Shown: positions 1 to 9,067, counted from the first letter of the stretch. The stretch: 64,000 nucleotides of DNA from Fundidesulfovibrio agrisoli (GCF_022808715.1 NZ_JAKZKX010000001.1:248001-312000), one strand, 5' to 3'. Program-made: numbers and translations. Notes: a model not told the origin generated them from the sequence alone.

Positions 1-1010
1 TCGGTCTCGTAGGCCCAGCTTGATTTGTCGTAGGCCGTCTTGGCGGTGTCCCAGCCGGAGAAGTAGCCGTCCTTGAAGGAGAAACCCTCGCTCACGATGA
101 AGGGAGCGTTGGTGTACTCCGCCACGTAGGGCATCTGGAAGAGGTTGTTGTCCAGGATGTACTTCATCATCCCGCCGAAGAAGGCCACGTCCGTGCCGGA
201 GCGGATGAAGGAGTGGATGTCCGCCTTGGCGGAGGTGCGGGTGAAGCGCGGGTCGACGTGGATGAGCGTGGCCCCGTTCTCCATGGCGCGCGTCACCCAC
301 TTGAAGGAGATGGGGTGGTTCTCTGCGGCGTTGCTGCCCATGATGAGCAGCACGTCGGCGTTCTTGAGGTCGATCCAGTGGTTGGTCATGGCCCCGCGCC
401 CGAAGGATTCGGCCAGGGCGCCCACGGTGGAGCTGTGGCAGATGCGGGCGTGGCTGTCGATGTAGACGAGGCCCAGGGCGCGCAGCATGGCCTGGAGCAG
501 CCAGCCCTCCTCGTTGTCGATGGCGGCCGAGCCCACCGAGGCCAGGGCTCTGGTGCGGTTCAGGGGCTGGCCCTTGGCGTTGGCTGTCTCGAAGCTGGCG
601 TCGCGCACGTCCTTGACCTTGCGGGCGATGCGGGCCAGCGCCCAATCCCAGGGCTTCTCCTCCCACTTGTCGGAGTAGGGAGCGCGGTAGAGCACGCTGG
701 TGACGCGGGGGCTCTGCTCCGTGGTCTCGAAGATGGAGGAGCCCTTGGGGCAGAGGGTGCCCTCGTTGATGGGATGGTCGGGGTCGCCCTCGATGTTCAC
801 GGCGCGCCCGGTGGCGGGGTTGGTGTTCACCAGCAGCCCGCAGCCCACCGCGCAGTAGCAGCAGATCGACGTGCCCACCTTCGTGTCGGCTGTTTTCAGG
901 GTATAGGCGTAGGCTCGTGCCGGGGACAGGTCGAACCCGAGGCCGCCGAAGGCCGCCGCGGTGGCCGTGGCCGTCGCCGCCTTGAGGAAGTCGCGTCGTT
1001 TCAAGTTCAT
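1..1010 (-). CDS. fdhA: Formate dehydrogenase catalytic subunit, N-terminal part (runs off the window edge)
   Basis: Periplasmic molybdenum/tungsten formate dehydrogenase, oxidising formate to CO2. About 336 residues are visible; the C-terminus lies outside the window. The start at 1010 gives a twin-arginine signal (RRDFLKAA) with GGAG seven bases upstream. A [4Fe-4S] motif CCYCAVGC is followed by EGTLCPKG, and later stretches (GRGAMTNHW, HVDPRFTRTSAKAD) are typical of the FdhA/FdnG family. The residue in the selenocysteine position is an ordinary cysteine (TGC at 438-440, Cys191, context ARICHSST). The gene lies 10 bp after the multihaem cytochrome and is probably co-transcribed with it. Another family member with a different substrate cannot be wholly excluded. 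Confidence 0.85.
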   Translation of the reverse strand, partial: MNLKRRDFLKAATATATAAAFGGLGFDLSPARAYAYTLKTADTKVGTSICCYCAVGCGLLVNTNPATGRAVNIEGDPDHPINEGTLCPKGSSIFETTEQSPRVTSVLYRAPYSDKWEEKPWDWALARIARKVKDVRDASFETANAKGQPLNRTRALASVGSAAIDNEEGWLLQAMLRALGLVYIDSHARICHSSTVGALAESFGRGAMTNHWIDLKNADVLLIMGSNAAENHPISFKWVTRAMENGATLIHVDPRFTRTSAKADIHSFIRSGTDVAFFGGMMKYILDNNLFQMPYVAEYTNAPFIVSEGFSFKDGYFSGWDTAKTAYDKSSWAYET

Positions 1011-1020
1011 GGGATGCTCC

Positions 1021-2787
1021 TTAGCGCTCGGTGTGGCATCCGGCGCAGTCCACCGGGCCGTGGGGCTTGTCCTGCTTCTTCGCGGCCTGATGGCAGCCCA
1101 TGCAGCTCATCCCCGGTCCGTGGAAGGGGGTGCGGAAGAAGAGCGGATCGTCGCTGGATGCCTCGGCCTTGTCATGGCACCCGGAGTTGGTGCAGCGCAT
1201 GATTCCGTCGTCGGCGTAGCCGGCGTGGTGACAGGCCGTGCAGGCCAGCTCGCCGTGGGCCTTGTGGGGCATGAGCACCCGGGGCTTGGTGGGCTTCACC
1301 GAGTCAGGGAGGCTGATTCGCGTGCCGGTTCTGGGCGGCATGGGGTGGTGCACCGAGGTGGCGGGGTCCATGGCCACGGTGTGGCAGGCGGAGCAGTGCC
1401 CGAGGCCGCCCAGGGGAAGGGAGACGCCCTGGTACTGCATGGGGGCGATGTCGTCCCTGTCGCGGCCGTATGGGTTGTCGGAGGGGTACAGGGCGTGCGC
1501 CGGGCCGTGGCAGGCCGCGCAGGCCAGACCGCCAATGAGGTCCTTGCGGGCGGCGAAGGGCGGTTCGTCCGGTTGCGTCCACTTGCCCACCGCCGAGGCG
1601 GTGGAGGCCAGCGGCCGGGTCTTGAAGTCGTGGCACCCGCCGCAGGAGGGCTGCTGCACGTGGGCGGCCCGGGGTACGACGCCGGGGGCGCGGCCGGGGA
1701 TGGCCGAGAGCAGCCTGGCGGCGGTCTTCTTGTTGGCTTCGGCCTCGAAGGTCAGCAGCGCGGCGGCGTGGTTCTCCATGTCGCCGTGGCAGCGGGTGCA
1801 GTTCACGCCCCTGGCCTGGTGCTGGTCCCTGGCGATCCTGCTCGCGGCCCCCTGCGGATGGCAATTGGCGCAGGCCGCCGCGCCCATGCCGGTCAGGCGG
1901 GTGGCGTGGAAGCCGTGCATGGAGGCCGAGAGGGACATGGTGTCCGTCTTGAGGGCGTCGTCATGGCAGGAAGAGCAGGCCCTGGGCCTGCCCGCCCTGG
2001 CCTCCGCCAGCAGCTTGGTGCCGCTGCGCTTGTCGTGCGCGGTGAGGATGGCCGTGGCGGTCTCCGTGGAGATGCCCGGTTTGGAGGAGGCCCCGCCGTG
2101 GCAGTTGGCGCAGGCGAACTCCGTGCTGACGGGCAGCTCGGCCTTGGTCACAGCCAGGATCGCGCCGCTGGCCGCGTCCCGGGCCTCCACCCGCACCAGC
2201 GGGTAGGGCATGTAGGAGCCGTCGGCGGCGTAGGGCGTCACCGGGAGCTGCTCGGCCACGAAGCCGCCGTTCAGGGAGCGCATCTCCCCGCGCACGCCGT
2301 TGCCGGACGGCCCCGTGTCGCGGGACAGTTCGCTCCCCCTCAGGGAGCGGGAGAACTCGTAGTAGCGCGACACGGACGACGGCTCGGCCATGCCCTCTAT
2401 GGAGTAGGAGAGCACCACCCCGTCCGTGAACTGCTGCGGGTTCTCCCCCCGCTTGACCAGCTCCGCGCGTAGGGTGGCGAAGGGCGCGAAAAGGCTGAAC
2501 AGGGCGTCGCAGTCGCTCACCTGGCGCAGGGAGGACTCGCTCCAGGCGCTCAGGACATAGGGCGAACCGTCGGGATCGAACGCCGGAACGCCGGTCGGCA
2601 GCCCCAGGCCGGGCGCGGGCGGGTTCACGATGAGCGTGGGCGCGCGGGCGGCTTTCTGGACGGCCGCCGGTGTTTTCGCCTGCGGCTCGGACTTGATCTG
2701 AGCGGCGGCGGATGGTTGCGCCAGCATGATGGCGGCTGCGGCCAGGGCCGCGCCGAACATGCGCAGGTGTGGGTTTCGGAGCGCCAT
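1021..2787 (-). CDS. Secreted multihaem c-type cytochrome (11 haem sites) with a C-terminal cytochrome c3 domain
   Basis: Periplasmic electron carrier, probably the partner of the formate dehydrogenase encoded directly after it. The protein has 588 residues. The ATG at 2787 is preferred over upstream in-frame starts because it gives a clean signal peptide (MALRNPHLRMFGAALAAAA) behind a GAGG ribosome site. Ten CxxCH sites and one CX4CH site (CTNSGCH) are present. The last four, including the CX4CH, follow the spacing of a class III tetrahaem cytochrome c3. The N-terminal ~200 residues before the first haem resemble no domain I recognise. This may be a haem-rich c3 fused to an octahaem-like region. 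Its exact redox partner is inferred from position only. Confidence 0.8.
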   Translation of the reverse strand: MALRNPHLRMFGAALAAAAIMLAQPSAAAQIKSEPQAKTPAAVQKAARAPTLIVNPPAPGLGLPTGVPAFDPDGSPYVLSAWSESSLRQVSDCDALFSLFAPFATLRAELVKRGENPQQFTDGVVLSYSIEGMAEPSSVSRYYEFSRSLRGSELSRDTGPSGNGVRGEMRSLNGGFVAEQLPVTPYAADGSYMPYPLVRVEARDAASGAILAVTKAELPVSTEFACANCHGGASSKPGISTETATAILTAHDKRSGTKLLAEARAGRPRACSSCHDDALKTDTMSLSASMHGFHATRLTGMGAAACANCHPQGAASRIARDQHQARGVNCTRCHGDMENHAAALLTFEAEANKKTAARLLSAIPGRAPGVVPRAAHVQQPSCGGCHDFKTRPLASTASAVGKWTQPDEPPFAARKDLIGGLACAACHGPAHALYPSDNPYGRDRDDIAPMQYQGVSLPLGGLGHCSACHTVAMDPATSVHHPMPPRTGTRISLPDSVKPTKPRVLMPHKAHGELACTACHHAGYADDGIMRCTNSGCHDKAEASSDDPLFFRTPFHGPGMSCMGCHQAAKKQDKPHGPVDCAGCHTER

Positions 2788-3183
2788 CGGCACCTCGAGG
2801 TTGAAGGTTGAACGCAGACCTCCCGGCCTGGACGGCATTCCCTCTGTTTCAGGGCGTGCGATGTCATGCGGGAGCTTCAGGCCCGGGATGACAGGCCTTA
2901 TTGTGCTCACATACTCCTTCCTGTTGAAAGAATGCAAGTACGAACACGCTTCAATGCCTGACGGGTCGAAATTGTGAAGATCGGGCGGGATAACGCTCGA
3001 AATCCAGGGCCAAGCTTAGGTATGCTTGTTTTGGCATAGCAAATCATCATGCCCGGCTTTGGTTGCCATAGTCCGACAGTCAGGAAGGCGAACGATCCAG
3101 CATGATTTTTTTTTACATATTGTCAGCCCAGAGGGAATGCTGTTATTAAACGGAGGGTTTTTAATCCCAAGGAGGGCAATCAC
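2788..3183. other. Divergent intergenic region between the formate dehydrogenase cluster and the oxidase cluster
   Basis: No gene is seen here. The right half is AT-rich (a run of T at about 3107-3114) and holds a possible promoter for the c553/oxidase genes. No clear promoter was recognised for the leftward operon. Confidence 0.6.
3120..3149 (+). promoter_or_regulatory. Possible sigma-70 promoter of the c553/oxidase operon
   Basis: TTGTCA at 3120-3125 and TATTAA at 3144-3149 are separated by 18 bp, ahead of an AAGGAGGG ribosome site and the c553 start. Read by eye only. Confidence 0.35.
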
Positions 3184-3471
3184 ATGAAACGTATTCTGCT
3201 GGTTTCGAGCATGTGCCTCATGCTGGCATTCGGCTTCGCGGTTTCTGGCTTCACGGCGGACGGAGCGGAACTCTACCGCAAGTGCGCGGGTTGCCACGGC
3301 CCTGACGGCAGCAAGCTCAAGAGCAAGGCCGAGGCCGACGTCCTGAAGGCGCTCACCGGCTACAAGGATAAGACCTACGGCGGCGACAAGAAGGCGATCA
3401 TGGAAAGCATCGCCAAAAACCTGTCTCCCGAAGACATCCAGACCCTGGCCAAGTATATCTCCACCTTGTAG
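3184..3471 (+). CDS. Periplasmic monohaem cytochrome c553
   Basis: Small class I cytochrome of 95 residues with a signal peptide ending near residue 24 and one haem site (CAGCHG). The methionine in KKAIMESIAKNL is the likely axial ligand. The mature sequence closely follows Desulfovibrio cytochrome c553 as I know it (ADGAxLY, GCHGxDGS, YGGxxKA). In Desulfovibrio vulgaris, c553 is an established electron acceptor of formate dehydrogenase and its gene neighbours a cytochrome oxidase cluster, as here. A strong ribosome site (AAGGAGGG) precedes the ATG. It likely feeds the oxidase encoded downstream. Confidence 0.92.
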   Translation: MKRILLVSSMCLMLAFGFAVSGFTADGAELYRKCAGCHGPDGSKLKSKAEADVLKALTGYKDKTYGGDKKAIMESIAKNLSPEDIQTLAKYISTL

Positions 3472-3488
3472 GCTTGAGGCCCGCAGGT

Positions 3489-4337
3489 ATGGCGATTTGC
3501 TGTTCAAGAAGGCCCGCCGCCCAGGCGGGCCCGCTTTTCCTGGGGGCGCTGCTCCTGCTTCTGGGGCTGATACTTCCGGCCGGGTTCAGCCTGGCCCATC
3601 AGGAGGAGCAGCCCGGGCACGAGCATCCCGCCGGGGGGGGCGCGCCTTCGGCCGTGGGCGTCCAGGAGAGGCTGGGCCAGGCCATCCCGGACGACATCGT
3701 CATGCGCGACGAGACCGGTCGCGAGGTGAACGTCAAGGAGCTGGTGAAGATCCCCACCATCCTGGTGCCGGTCTATTATTCCTGCCCCAACGACTGCAAC
3801 CTCCTGCTGGGCAGCCTGGCCCAGGTGCTTCCGCTGGTCTCCCTGGAGCCCGGCAAGGACTTCCAGGTGGTCTCGGTCAGCTTCGACGAGCAGGACACCC
3901 CCCAGGTGGCTGCCAGACGCAAGAACGACTTCGTCACCTCCATGGGTGATCGCTTCCCTGCCCGCAACTGGACCTTCCTCACCGGGGACGAGGCCAACAT
4001 CCGCAAGCTCACGGACGCCGTGGGCTTCGGGTTCCAGCGCGACGGCAAGGCCTTCAAGCACCCTGTGGTGCTGGTGGCGCTGTCGCCCTCGGGCAAGGTG
4101 GTGCGCTACCTCTACGGGGTGACGCCCCTGCCGTTCGACATCACCATGGCCGCCACCGAGGCCGCCCGCGAGACCGTGGGGCTTTCGGTGCGGCGCGCCA
4201 TCGCCATGTGCTACAGTTACGACCCGCAAGGCCGGCAATACGTGTTCGACCTGATGAAGGTCTCCGGGGCGGGGATCCTCGCGGCCATGGCGCTGTTCGG
4301 GGTTTTCCTGTATTTCGGCGGCAGGAAGAAGAAATAG
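3489..4337 (+). CDS. SCO1/SenC family copper chaperone for oxidase assembly
   Basis: Membrane-anchored protein that loads copper into the CuA site of cytochrome oxidase. The copper motif CxxxC is present (SCPNDCN) and the distal histidine lies in KHPVVLVAL. An N-terminal hydrophobic segment and a C-terminal membrane helix followed by GGRKKK flank the thioredoxin-like domain. The ATG at 3489 is preferred to a TTG at 3474 that lies only 2 bp after c553 and lacks a ribosome site; the call is not firm. It sits between c553 and subunit I, fitting an oxidase maturation role. Confidence 0.88.
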   Translation: MAICCSRRPAAQAGPLFLGALLLLLGLILPAGFSLAHQEEQPGHEHPAGGGAPSAVGVQERLGQAIPDDIVMRDETGREVNVKELVKIPTILVPVYYSCPNDCNLLLGSLAQVLPLVSLEPGKDFQVVSVSFDEQDTPQVAARRKNDFVTSMGDRFPARNWTFLTGDEANIRKLTDAVGFGFQRDGKAFKHPVVLVALSPSGKVVRYLYGVTPLPFDITMAATEAARETVGLSVRRAIAMCYSYDPQGRQYVFDLMKVSGAGILAAMALFGVFLYFGGRKKK

Positions 4338-4406
4338 CGTGAGTCTTCGCCCTCAGCGCCGCCTTTGGGGGCGCGTTCGCGGGGCGTTTTTGTTTTCGGG
4401 GGGTTC

Positions 4407-6029
4407 ATGGATCACGGCAACGTCGGCGGCCTCGGCTTCCTCGCCCCGGCCCCAGGCAGGAAAGGGCTCCTTTCCTGGATAGGGACCACTGACCACAAGC
4501 GCATCGGCCTGCTGTACATGGGCTGCGTCGGCTTCATGTTTTTCTGCGGCGCCGCCCTGGGCATGATCCTGCGCCTCAAGCTCATGACGCCGGGCAGCAC
4601 GCTGGTGGGGCCGCAGACCTACAACGCCATGTTCACGCTGCACGGCGTGATCATGATCTTCCTGGTGGTCATCCCGAGCATCCCGGCCTCACTGGGCAAC
4701 ATCCTGCTGCCCTTGCAGATCGGCGCGGAGGACGTCTCCTTCCCCAGGCTCAACCTGTTCTCCTGGTGGCTCTACGTGCTGGGCGCCACGCTGGCGGTGG
4801 TCTCCATCTTCACCGGCTCCGGCGCGCCGGACACGGGCTGGACCTTCTACGTCCCCTTCAGCGAGCGCACCACCACCAACGTCTCCCTTGCCGTGACAGC
4901 CGTGACGATCCTGGGCTTCTCCTCCATCCTTACGGGGTTGAACTTCGTAACCACCATCCACCGGCTTCGGGCACCGGGCATGACCTGGACGCGCCTGCCG
5001 CTGTTCGTGTGGTCCTTGTACGCCACGGCCTGGATCCAGGTGCTGGCCACGCCCATCCTGGGCATCACCCTGGTGTTGGTGTTCGCGGAGCGCGTGCTGA
5101 ACCTGGGCCTGTTCGACCCTGGGCGCGGCGGGGACCCGCTGCTCTATCAGCACCTGTTCTGGATCTACTCCCACCCGGCCGTGTACATCATGGTGCTGCC
5201 CGCCATGGGGGTGATCTCGGACATCATACCCGTGTTCGCCCGCAAGAACATCTTCGGCTACAAGATGATCGCGTTCTCAAGCCTTGCCATCGCCTTCGCG
5301 GGCTCGCTGGTCTGGGCGCACCACATGTTCACCAGCGGCATGAGCGACACGGCGGTGCTGGTGTTCTCCTTCCTGACGTTCATCGTGGCCATCCCCTCGG
5401 CCATCAAGGTGTTCAACTGGGTCTCCACGCTCTACAAGGGCTCCATCAGCGTGGAGCCACCGCTGCTGTTCTCGCTGGGCTTCATCTTCATGTTCTCGGT
5501 GGGGGGCCTCACAGGGCTGGTCCAGGGCGCCGCGGGCACGGACATCCACGTGCACGACACCTATTTCATCGTGGGCCACTTCCACTACGTCATCTTCGGC
5601 GGCACCGGCCTGGGCATGTTCGCCGCCCTGCACTTCTGGCTGCCCAAGATATTCGGCAGAATGTACGACAGGGGGGTGGCCAAGCTCTCCTTCTGGATCA
5701 TCCTTGTGGGCATGAACGTGCTGTACTTCCCCATGTTCATCCTGGGGCTGGAGGGCCTGCCCCGGCGCTATTACGACTACCTGCCCAAGTACGCCCACGG
5801 GCAGGTGCTCTCCACCATCGGCTCCTGGATCCTGGCTGTGGGCCTGGTCATCATGTTCGCCAACCTCTACCGGGGCATGCGGCGCGGCCCCCTGGCCGGT
5901 GACAACCCCTGGGGCGCGGCCACCCTGGAGTGGACCACCAGCTCCCCGCCGCCCACGAACAACTTCGAGGTTGAGCCCGTGGTGACGCACGGCCCCTACG
6001 ACTTCCGCGGGGTCGCGCGCCATGAGTGA
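4407..6029 (+). CDS. Haem-copper oxidase subunit I
   Basis: Catalytic, multi-spanning membrane subunit of a proton-pumping terminal oxidase (haem plus haem-CuB centre). Histidine-bearing signatures are clear: TLHGVIM in the second helix, SHPAVYIMVLPAMG, WAHHMFTSGM and HDTYFIVGHFHYV. About 540 residues from the ATG at 4407, which matches family start context (TTDHKRIGLLYM follows soon after); a longer in-frame start at 4365 seems spurious. It overlaps subunit III by 8 bp. The order I-III-IV-II is that of the Desulfovibrio cc(o/b)o3 oxidase. Whether the haem is a, b or o type cannot be read from sequence. Confidence 0.95.
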   Translation: MDHGNVGGLGFLAPAPGRKGLLSWIGTTDHKRIGLLYMGCVGFMFFCGAALGMILRLKLMTPGSTLVGPQTYNAMFTLHGVIMIFLVVIPSIPASLGNILLPLQIGAEDVSFPRLNLFSWWLYVLGATLAVVSIFTGSGAPDTGWTFYVPFSERTTTNVSLAVTAVTILGFSSILTGLNFVTTIHRLRAPGMTWTRLPLFVWSLYATAWIQVLATPILGITLVLVFAERVLNLGLFDPGRGGDPLLYQHLFWIYSHPAVYIMVLPAMGVISDIIPVFARKNIFGYKMIAFSSLAIAFAGSLVWAHHMFTSGMSDTAVLVFSFLTFIVAIPSAIKVFNWVSTLYKGSISVEPPLLFSLGFIFMFSVGGLTGLVQGAAGTDIHVHDTYFIVGHFHYVIFGGTGLGMFAALHFWLPKIFGRMYDRGVAKLSFWIILVGMNVLYFPMFILGLEGLPRRYYDYLPKYAHGQVLSTIGSWILAVGLVIMFANLYRGMRRGPLAGDNPWGAATLEWTTSSPPPTNNFEVEPVVTHGPYDFRGVARHE

Positions 6030-6618
6030 GCACCGGGATTACGCCGGGGGCAAGCTCGGGATGTGGATCTTCCTGTTCACGGAGATCCTGCTCTTCGGCG
6101 GGCTGTTCCTGCTCTACGCGGCCTACCTGCACCGCTACCCGGCGGACTTCAACGCCGGGGGCAAGCAGCTTGACGTGGTGCTCGGCGCGGCCAACACGAT
6201 CATCCTCATCACCTCCAGCTTCACGGTGGCCGCCTCCATCACGGCCCTGCGCCTGGGCCAGACCGCGCGCTGCCTGTGGCTGCTGGCCGCCACCGTGGCG
6301 CTGGCCCTGGGCTTCCTGGTGAACAAGTTCTTCGAGTGGAGCGCCAAGATCGGCCACGGCATCTACCCCGGTTCGCAGCACCTGCTGCAGATGCCCCCCG
6401 GCGAGAACCTTTTCTTCGGGCTCTATTACGCCATGACAGGCCTGCACGGGCTGCACGTGCTCATCGGGGCGACCCTGCTGTCGGTCACGGCGGCGCTTGT
6501 CCGCAAAGGCAGGGTGACCCAAGGGAACTTCGGCCTGCTGGAGAACGCCGGGCTGTACTGGCACCTGGTGGACCTGGTCTGGATTTTCCTGTTCCCCCTA
6601 TTCTACCTGATAGCCTAG
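6022..6618 (+). CDS. Haem-copper oxidase subunit III
   Basis: Integral membrane subunit with about five helices and no metal centre, 198 residues. The signatures TGLHGLHVLIG and YWHLVDLVWIFLFPLFYL are diagnostic for the CoxC/CyoC family. The start overlaps the end of subunit I, indicating translational coupling. Its short length, without the first two helices of mitochondrial-type subunit III, is usual for caa3/bo3-type oxidases. Confidence 0.94.
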   Translation: MSEHRDYAGGKLGMWIFLFTEILLFGGLFLLYAAYLHRYPADFNAGGKQLDVVLGAANTIILITSSFTVAASITALRLGQTARCLWLLAATVALALGFLVNKFFEWSAKIGHGIYPGSQHLLQMPPGENLFFGLYYAMTGLHGLHVLIGATLLSVTAALVRKGRVTQGNFGLLENAGLYWHLVDLVWIFLFPLFYLIA

Positions 6619-6634
6619 GCAAAGGCGGCTTTAC

Positions 6635-6934
6635 ATGTCCCACGCGCAGAACGAATCCGGGTCGCACCCGTTGAGCTACCGCTTCCTGGCGGCAATCTGG
6701 GCCGCGCTGCTCACGCTCACGGCCCTGACAATATTCGCGGCCCGGATCGACCTGGGCTTCTTCAACGTGGTGGCGGCGCTGGGCATCGCCAGTATCAAGT
6801 CGTCGCTGGTGATCTTCTTCTTCATGCACCTCAAGTACGAGAACAGGACGATCAAGACCATGGTGCTTGTGGCGTTCGTGGTGCTGGCGATCTGCATCGG
6901 GCTCACATTCTTCGACGTGGGCTTCAGGCGGTGA
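6635..6934 (+). CDS. Haem-copper oxidase subunit IV (small membrane subunit)
   Basis: Protein of 99 residues with three hydrophobic helices and the typical loop SSLVIFFFMHLKYE of prokaryotic subunit IV. It lies 16 bp after subunit III and 7 bp before subunit II in the same operon. It probably stabilises the complex and carries no cofactor. Confidence 0.9.
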   Translation: MSHAQNESGSHPLSYRFLAAIWAALLTLTALTIFAARIDLGFFNVVAALGIASIKSSLVIFFFMHLKYENRTIKTMVLVAFVVLAICIGLTFFDVGFRR

Positions 6935-6941
6935 GGGGGAT

Positions 6942-8210
6942 ATGAACCAGGCCTACGATGCGGTCGCCGGTGTCGACCGGACCTTCCTTATCATCTTCGT
7001 CACGGCGGCGGCGCTCCTGGTGATGGTCACCATCACCATGATCTTCTTCGTGGTTCGCTACGACCGCAGACGCAACCCCGTGCCCAGCGACATCGACGGC
7101 AACCTCTGGGCGGAGATCGCCTGGACGGTGATTCCCACGCTCATCGTGCTGGCCCTGTTCCACTACGGCTGGACCAGCTACCAGGGCCTGCGCACCGTGC
7201 CCCCGGACGCCATGGAGGTGTCCGTGACCGCCAGGATGTGGTCCTGGAGCTTCAGCTACGACGGCGGCCGCCACAGCGACGTGCTGGTTGTGCCCGTGGG
7301 CCGGGCCGTGAAGCTCAACATCACCTCCAAGGACGTGATCCACGGCGTGTTCGTGCCCGCGTTCCGCATCAAGGTGGACGCCGTTCCCGGCATGACCACT
7401 CACGCCTGGTTCCGTGCGGAAAAGCCCGGCGAGTACGACCTGTTCTGCTCGGTGTACTGCGGTCTCAAACACGCGGACATGCACACCACGGTGCGCGCCG
7501 TCTCCGAAGAGGAATTCAAGAAGTGGCTGGCCGAGGCCCCTGCGCAGGGCGTCCACCCGGGCAAGGCGCTGCTTGAGCGCTACGGCTGCCTGGGCTGCCA
7601 CACCCTGGACGGGAGCGAGTCCGTGGGCCCCACCCTCAAGGGCATCGCCGGGACCAAGGTGGTGCTGGTCACTCCCAAGGGCGTGGAAAGCACAGTCACG
7701 GTGGACGCCGCCTACCTGAAGGAGGCCATCGCCGGAAAGAAGGAAGCCACGATGAAGGGCTTCGATCCGTTGATGCCCAGCTTCGGAGGCCAGATCCCGG
7801 AAGCCGACATCGATCAGATGGTGGATTACCTGCTCAAGGGCGACCAGGCCGCGCCGCCGGACGGCGCTGCAATCGCCGAGAGCCAGGGCTGCACGGGCTG
7901 CCACTCCACGGACGGCTCCGTCATCGTGGGGCCGAGCTTCAAGGGGCTCATGGGCTCCGTGGCCCATGTGGCCGTGGACGGCGCCGAGCGGGACGAGGTG
8001 GTGAACAGGGCCTACGTGCTGGACGTGTTGTCCCACCCTGAGAAACACAGGGTGAAGGGCTTCGATCCGATCATGCCGGCCTACCCGCAGCTGACCGAGC
8101 AGGAGAAACAGGCCCTGCTGAACTACCTGGAATCCTTGGCAAATGCACCGGAGCATGGGGGCCCGGAGCAGGGGGGACATGAGCACCAGACCCACGAGGG
8201 TCACAAGTGA
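6942..8210 (+). CDS. Haem-copper oxidase subunit II with CuA and two cytochrome c domains
   Basis: Electron-entry subunit of about 422 residues. Two N-terminal helices are followed by a CuA cupredoxin domain with the full ligand set (CSVYCGLKHADMH, about residues 168-180). Then come two class I cytochrome c domains, with haem sites CLGCH and CTGCH. The C-terminus is histidine-rich (GGHEHQTHEGHK). The ATG at 6942 is chosen because GAGGGGG precedes it and the upstream extension is non-conserved. The two haem c domains are the hallmark of the Desulfovibrio cc-type oxidase and fit c553 as donor. The end overlaps ctaB by 4 bp. Confidence 0.94.
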   Translation: MNQAYDAVAGVDRTFLIIFVTAAALLVMVTITMIFFVVRYDRRRNPVPSDIDGNLWAEIAWTVIPTLIVLALFHYGWTSYQGLRTVPPDAMEVSVTARMWSWSFSYDGGRHSDVLVVPVGRAVKLNITSKDVIHGVFVPAFRIKVDAVPGMTTHAWFRAEKPGEYDLFCSVYCGLKHADMHTTVRAVSEEEFKKWLAEAPAQGVHPGKALLERYGCLGCHTLDGSESVGPTLKGIAGTKVVLVTPKGVESTVTVDAAYLKEAIAGKKEATMKGFDPLMPSFGGQIPEADIDQMVDYLLKGDQAAPPDGAAIAESQGCTGCHSTDGSVIVGPSFKGLMGSVAHVAVDGAERDEVVNRAYVLDVLSHPEKHRVKGFDPIMPAYPQLTEQEKQALLNYLESLANAPEHGGPEQGGHEHQTHEGHK

Positions 8211-9043
8211 TCCGTGAGATCCCGGCGCTGGTCCGGCCGAGGCTGTGCGGCCTGGCCGCGGTGGCCGCTTTGGCGGGCTACGTCTGCTTCAAACCCGCCG
8301 CCGGCTTCGACCTGGCCTGCACGCTCGTGGGCGCGCTGCTACTGGCGGCTGGCAGCGGGGCGCTCAACCAGCTCCAGGAGCGCTCCACGGATCGGCTCAT
8401 GGCCCGCACGGCCTCACGTCCGCTGGCTTCCGGCAGGCTCAGTGCGCCCGGAGCGATGATCTTCATCGTTTCATGTCTCGGCGCGTCCCTGGCGCTGCTG
8501 GCCCTGACCGGGGCCGGAGCCGTGGCGGTGTGGGCCGTGGTGCTGCTGGTCTACAACGGTCTGTACACGCCGCTCAAACGCCGGACTCCCTTCGCCATCC
8601 TGATAGGGGGCGTGGCCGGGGCCATGCCGCCGCTGCTGGGCTGGTGCGCGGCTGGCGGCGATCCTGCCGATTGCCGCATTCTTGCCCTGGCGGGGATGCT
8701 CTACCTGTGGCAGGTCCCCCATTTCTGGATACTGGCGCAGCGCCATGAGGAGGAATACAGGGCTGCGGGGCTGCCTGTTTTCACCGGGCGCTTCCACAGC
8801 CGGTCTGGCTTCGCCGTTTCGATTTGGCTGGCGTGCTACGGGCTGAGCGTCCTGCTTCTGCCCGCGTTGGGCCTTGTCGCCACGCCCTGGCTGGGGTTTG
8901 TGCTGGTGGCGGCCGGAGCTGGCGTCATGTCCGTGGGCCTTTTCGGGGGCTTCCGTGGCTGCCGTGGATTCCATATCTTGAACGCTTCTTTGGTTTTTCT
9001 CTTCATTGTGCTTGCCGCTGACGCCACTATTCGCCTCGTCTGA
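8207..9043 (+). CDS. ctaB: Protohaem IX farnesyltransferase (haem O synthase)
   Basis: UbiA-family membrane prenyltransferase that converts haem b to haem o for the oxidase. The prenyl-binding motif is recognisable (NQLQERSTDRLMARTASRPL) with the second motif YTPLKRRT and a long hydrophobic profile. It has 278 residues. The GTG start overlaps the subunit II stop in a GTGA arrangement. No ctaA was seen, so the oxidase may use haem o rather than haem a, which agrees with reports on the Desulfovibrio enzyme; ctaA could lie elsewhere. Confidence 0.92.
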   Translation: MIREIPALVRPRLCGLAAVAALAGYVCFKPAAGFDLACTLVGALLLAAGSGALNQLQERSTDRLMARTASRPLASGRLSAPGAMIFIVSCLGASLALLALTGAGAVAVWAVVLLVYNGLYTPLKRRTPFAILIGGVAGAMPPLLGWCAAGGDPADCRILALAGMLYLWQVPHFWILAQRHEEEYRAAGLPVFTGRFHSRSGFAVSIWLACYGLSVLLLPALGLVATPWLGFVLVAAGAGVMSVGLFGGFRGCRGFHILNASLVFLFIVLAADATIRLV

Positions 9044-9067
9044 ACTCATCCTGCTGTAATCTTGAAG

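Noticed and set aside
213-2472. Long plus-strand frames opposite the formate dehydrogenase and multihaem cytochrome
   Set aside because: Gly/Ala/Arg/His-rich translations without domains; the minus strand has haem and cluster motifs throughout.
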